From NCBI GenBank assembly GCA_014526335.1, contig JACTAT010000013.1, forward strand, positions 1,709,987 to 1,773,986: 64,000 nucleotides of DNA, written 5' to 3'. A program made the position numbers and the translations under genes. Position 1 is the stretch's first letter, and each line of letters starts with the position of its first letter. Source of the DNA: Chrysaora quinquecirrha. Its lineage: Eukaryota; Cnidaria; Scyphozoa; Semaeostomeae; Pelagiidae. This document shows, piece by piece, positions 59,624-64,000 of this stretch. The notes below the pieces were generated by a model. It saw nothing but the letters and a program-made list of their open reading frames with translations, made no database searches and was not told the origin of the DNA.

Positions 59624-62600
59624 TTATTGTACTTTGCAGTCTTCGCGTTTTTCGTCATCACCAAATGGATCTTTTGTGTCATCTTCAATTTTTTTGATGA
59701 AGCTGAAATTTTCTGTCAAAGACCAAGGCAGAAATTAGAAAATGCTTAAATCAAACAAAATCACAGTGATGATGGTAAAACTGGGTTCTGCATTTGGACT
59801 AAGTCTCTCGGCAGAACGGTATGGACTAGGTCTTTCTGCAAACGGTCACACATAGGTTTTGACCTGGTTTTCTGTGAACGGTCACATAGGGGTTTGGACT
59901 AGGTATCTCTGCGAACGGTCACATAGGGGTTTGGACAGTATCTCTGCGAACGGTCATACTGAAGTGTGGGCGAGGTCTCTCTGTGAACGGCCACAGGGGT
60001 TTGGACTAGGTCTCTTTGCGAATGGTCAGACAGGTCACACAGACGAATGATTAAAGTTTTCTTGAAAGATACCTTGTCATTCTGGTAAAGCTCTGTGGTA
60101 TGTTTTTGATCATTTTCCAAATCCTCAACTTCATCTTTGAAACTCACCTAAGGGAATAACAACAATAAATGTCGCGAGTGACATGTCTTCTAGTTTTACC
60201 ATAGCTTAAGTTGGATTAGAAGCGACACCACAGTAACATCCAACACATGCATCCAATCCCTTCAAATAGGGGGAATGCGGCAGAGGGGGCGTTTATTAAG
60301 TAATAACAGTTTTAGGGGCTTTTATCCGAGTTGTACGTTTAAAAAGAGGGTTCTAATCGAATTAATACAGTATGTCTGACAAACCTTTCGACTCTTAACT
60401 TTGTTCACAGTCTTTCGTGCAATTACTCCAGTAGGTTTATTATTCTGTTCATGTTCCTTGTTTATAGCGCGATTCTCATTTTGGCGTACATACTCCTCTG
60501 CTAACTCTTTAGGCAAAAACATCCTCATCAGCCGGTTAGCTTTGTCTCTTTTCTCCTCATCGGTCATCTCTCGTGGAATAACTTTCTCAGGATAACTTGG
60601 CGTGGGTTCGCTTGCTGTTCTGCTGTTCTCATCTGGTAAATCTTTTTTTCGTTTTCTGTCTTCGCGGCTCTTGGATTTATTGGAAACATTCTCCGTCTTT
60701 AATACAGATTTTTCAGTTTGTTTCTCTTGTAGATCTATGTTTGAAACTGCAGTTTTGTCATCAGAACTCAGTTTTTGATCAAATCTTCGCACTCCAATCT
60801 TTTTCGTTTTCTGAGAAATTGAAAAGCAAAATAAAAGTGATCCATAATAAATAAATTCGCATTTGTCAAAGCTGTGTTTGACACCGTACTAGAAACATCC
60901 CGGGTAATGTATATGCAGTACAGTGGCGGGTGTGCAGTACAGTGGAGGATATTCAGTACAGTTGAGGGATATCATCAGTACAGTGGAGGGATGATATCCC
61001 TGATGATAATGATGATATCCCTCCACTGTACTGCACATCCTCCACTGTACTGCACATACATTACCCGGGGTGAGAAATGATAAGCACCACAAATCATGAC
61101 AGATGAAGATGGTGAAGCTGAAATGGTGAATTTAGCACCAGTCGCTTGGATCCAGCAGCAGGTTAACTAATCAGGAACTCGACCCTGGCTGTGATGTTAC
61201 TGAAGCTGGGGCTCGGTGAGCCTCTGATACCACGAGCCATCTCGCTTTGGCCACGACGCCACAGCACCATGACAAGGGATTGATAGCGGGGCAACGTTTC
61301 GGGAGACCTCCATATCCCTAGTCGGGCAATGTGAAACGTGGCTCTTCTCCTATGTCTAACGATAAACCATTCTTTAATAAGATATAGAAGCATTAGAAAA
61401 TACCAGCATTAAGTATCTTAATAATCACTTTTGAAAAGAAATGTACCACAGGGGGTAAGGTTTTGATAACTGAATCATCTAATCCATGGTTCCTAAAAGA
61501 AGCTGAGGGTCGAATGACAATAAAACTGATCCAAAACAATCAGCCCCTACCTGCTTCAAACTTATTCTTCATTTCCTCAAGACGAATCTTTCCTCTTAGG
61601 TTTTCATTTCTGTTCTTATCTGAAGTGTTGGTTGCAGTGTATAATTTTCTTTGTGTGTCAAGCAATTCATCATTTTTCGCAATGTTGGCAAGTTTTTGAG
61701 TTTTCAGCTCTTGTGTGAGAAGTTCAGTCTTATTCCTGAAAAAAAAAGAAACGGAAAATAAGATTGCCAGCAGATTTGAAACCTATGATGGATAAGAAAT
61801 AGATTTTACTCAAATAGACTTGTAGCGTCACAGTCAGGGTCGAGACCTCGTTACCGTTTTACCTCTAATACAGTATGTGCCTCCCTTGAATAAGGGCCTG
61901 TTTATATGGGGAAAATCATCCCACCTTCCAGCCCTGTAGCTGAAAGGTGAGATCTCACCTTCCAATACAAATCTTTGTGATTTTCATCTTCTGTTTATAT
62001 GGAAAACGTTTCATCCCGGTCAGGTGAGATCTCACTCGTTGAGAGGTGGGATCTCACTTGGGTGGGATGAAATTTTCTCATATAAACGCTGGAAGGTGGG
62101 ATGAAAGCTGGAAGGTGGGATGAAATTGCTCATTATGCACAAGCGCCAGACATAATCCTATTGTCTGAGAAAATTAAACAAAAGCGGAAATATGAGACAA
62201 GTGGCTGGAAGGTGGGATGGAATTCTACATGTAAACTCTTGAAAATTTCGTCTCACTGCTCAGCTGTCGGGCTGGAAGGTGGGATGAGTTTGTCCATATA
62301 AACAGGCCCTAAGTACCCCTTTTGGATAGAGCTGTTTATCAGGCGGGTCCCAGACCCTCCTTTGCTGGGTATGTGCAAGCTCTGGATGGGAGGAATCAAG
62401 AAACACCTTCAGGCAGTTTTGCAAAATTTCGTTTTCGTTGGAACAATGGTTTATGCACAAATTTTCTAGAAACTTGGGCAAATTACACCATGTCTCCTAT
62501 AAATTTTATAAAATCCACATAATATTTGTGATTTCCGAAGTCATTTTTGGACAAAATATAAGGGATCGATAAGACCAAGGCCCAAGGCAGGCCTTACGAT

Positions 62601-63900
62601 TCGCAAACTAATGATACACTAACAGAGCTTTTTGGCCACAGGCTCTCTACGAAGTCAAGTAGTACCAGTCGCTCAAATTTGTCGCCATCCATGGAAGTAG
62701 GTGGACCATTGCATTACAGGCAACATCCCTAGATACACAGCATACCAAAGGCACAAGGTTTGAGTAGAGCGAAAAGGGGTCGTAACATCTTTGATCATAC
62801 TTTAAAAAAGCTTTTTTTGGTCTTCGTCTTCGAGTATAAACGTCAGAAACAGACCGAAACAACAGACTGCTCTAACCCTAAGACAAAAAATTTCCTAAGG
62901 AGGGGACTCTGAAGATAAACATACTTGTATTCCTCCGCAGTGACAGTTAACATATTGATGTATTCTTTAGATTTATCTACTCCTCCACAAGACTGTATCA
63001 TCTCTTTTATCTGCACCAATGGATCTTTTGCAAGCTAAAAGATAATCAAATTTGAAATCTTTAATTAACTAAACATTTCGTTTTGCGCAGACGAACAGCG
63101 AATATGATCTAATACCAGGAACTGATCCAGGGGGCTGAGCTGGCTAGCTATCCCCCTTTCCAAGATAGAAACAAATTTTAACTGTTCAAAAAGTTGCAAT
63201 CGAAACACGTAATCGTTATGAGATACAATGATCATTGATTTGATGCATTAACTAGCTCTTCATACAGAGCCGTATTAGAAATTTCACCATGGTTAGGAAC
63301 TGAGTCAACATAACTGCAGTGTATAAAATGTTTAATAGGTGAATATCAACAAAAATATCGATTTAAATTTTCAGAAAAGCGTAAAAAAGGAAAGATAGGC
63401 AATAAAATATGTGTATAATTTTCTCTACATTTTTACTTCTCAGCTCAAAAAGGGCGTTTTCCAGGATCAAAGGACATTTCCCGAGATGAAGAAGAGCATG
63501 GTCGCAAACCCCAGGCCTCAAACTAAACTAGCGACCCCCTTCATTGAAACCTGGGTCAGCCCCTAAAACGATGATCATCATTCATTATCTTACCAATTGT
63601 TGTTCTCGTTGTTTGAGCATTGCTGTCAATCTATTACATTCAGATTTTGCTTCTGTAACTGCTCTTTCCAGATACTCAATTCTCAGACGATCAGCCCGAT
63701 CACTTCTTGTTTGCAAAAATGCAAGTACTTGATTCTGGAAAAACGAGAATGATTTAGTGTCTTTCAATTAGAGAGAAGACAGTAGTTTAACTAGGATATC
63801 GGCAGGATTTGCCGCATTATGATCTATTTAAAAATGTTCGGAATTCATTTACAAACGTGAAAATAAGTCAAAAGATAGATAACTTTACATTCATGTCCAT
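59624..63900 (-). CDS. Unidentified coiled-coil protein, about 340 aa
   Basis: Minus-strand exons: 63900-63889 (ATG, MDMN), 63734-63594, 63034-62925, 61735-61551, 60810-60385, 60147-60073 and a last exon from 59712. The first four join in phase. The 61551/60810 junction does not, so a small exon is probably missed; the final exon is likewise out of phase for its better-looking frame (KKIEDDTKDPFGDDEKRED, stop ending at 59624). Visible content: heptad-like helices (RLRIEYLERAVTEAKSECNR; NKTELLTQELKTQKLANIAK), a short conserved-looking block (DPLVQIKEMIQSCGG), a Lys/Ser/Glu-rich disordered middle and an EMTDEEKRDKANRLMRMF helix. There is no signal peptide or membrane segment. I do not recognise the family. 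AATAAA overlaps the proposed stop on the minus strand. Confidence 0.6.
59795..60030. repeat. Minisatellite, CGAACGGTCACATAGGGGTTTGG units
   Basis: Five to six imperfect units of about 40 bp built from CTCTGCGAACGGTCACATAG and GGGTTTGGACTAGGT. It sits in the last intron of the coiled-coil gene. Confidence 0.8.
60898..61072. mobile_element. Foldback element with CCCGGGTAATGTA arms
   Basis: The left arm CCCGGGTAATGTATATGCAG is complementary to the right arm ending TACATTACCCGGG. Both arms consist of 13-20 bp units around GCAGTACAGTGGAGGAT, so nearly all of the 175 bp can fold into one long imperfect hairpin with GATATCATC/GATGATATC near the tip. No coding capacity. Confidence 0.8.
61099..61267 (-). 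mobile_element. tRNA-derived SINE, copy 4
   Basis: Same family and orientation as the copies at 14740 and 39271: GATGGTGAAGCTGAAATGGTG, then GCACCAGTCGCTTGGATCC and CTCGACCCTGGCTGTGATG, ending GACGCCACAGCAC. The B-box region is partly eroded. Confidence 0.7.
61822..61871 (+). mobile_element. SINE fragment
   Basis: TAGCGTCACAGTCAGGGTCG and GAGACCTCG match the body of the SINE family in plus orientation. Head and tail are missing. Confidence 0.45.
61894..62309. mobile_element. Harbinger-like MITE with GGGCCTGTTTATATGG termini
   Basis: GGGCCTGTTTATATGG and CCATATAAACAGGCCC are perfect 16-bp inverted repeats flanked by TAA on both sides, the PIF/Harbinger target size. The 416-bp interior has subrepeats (GCTGGAAGGTGGGATG, GTGAGATCTCACCT) but no transposase. 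It lies in an intron of the coiled-coil gene. Confidence 0.88.
62310..62924. other. Intron of the coiled-coil gene, nothing else recognised
   Basis: Open frames here have no exon borders in phase with the neighbouring exons and no recognisable domain. They are taken as noncoding. Confidence 0.4.
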
Positions 63901-64000
63901 TTTGCGAAGTTAAACCAGTTTCGAATTAATACTTCGCGGCAAAACCCGGCATTCGTCTAATCCCGCCAATACGGCCTTCCCTTAACTTTTAACCATCCCC

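Noticed and set aside
60874..61092. Cys/Ser/Gly-rich frames in the foldback element
   Set aside because: Both strands are open only because the sequence is a palindrome of short repeats.

Overview
The window reads as nuclear DNA of an animal, most likely an anthozoan cnidarian such as a stony coral or sea anemone. It is AT-rich, its genes have many introns with standard GT-AG borders, and short non-autonomous DNA transposons and tRNA-derived SINEs are common. Two conserved animal housekeeping genes are present (MAT2B and RPS3), next to expanded TIR-domain and Cys-loop receptor families. The taxon is inferred from this mix; nothing in the sequence names a species. No tRNA, rRNA or CRISPR was found.

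Layout. 1-478 is a pyrimidine simple repeat. 628-16775 holds three units of one multi-domain family. Unit C (minus, 16775 to 10264) is complete: 8 exons join without a phase conflict into 823 codons encoding a macro-like domain followed by three TIR or TIR-like domains. Unit A (628-3042, plus) has only the second and third TIR domains, with a one-base frameshift. Unit B (3683-8257, plus) has only the macro-like domain and first TIR. Unit C starts head to head with MAT2B (16997-18022), about 220 bp away. RPS3 (18310-21721) follows.

22881-52731 is a tandem array of three Cys-loop ligand-gated channel genes on the plus strand. They share one exon plan and a Pro-Ala-Arg signature before M2, typical of anion-selective channels. 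Receptor 2 (535 aa) and receptor 3 (490 aa) are intact. Receptor 1 appears broken: exon 3 is cut by a 2.16 kb inverted-repeat element carrying a decayed RecQ-like helicase fragment. Receptor 2 lacks one intron that the other two have.

52960-58815 is a long tandem array (about 93 bp and 186-194 bp units) split by a 2.73 kb transposon with a perfect 8-bp target duplication. 59624-63900 (minus) is an unidentified coiled-coil gene whose introns hold a SINE, a foldback element and a Harbinger-type MITE.

The most interesting candidate is the macro-TIR-TIR-TIR protein. TIR domains can break down NAD+ and macro domains bind ADP-ribose-type ligands, so one chain may both make and sense a nucleotide signal, as the separate bacterial Thoeris proteins do. 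This is an inference from architecture only.
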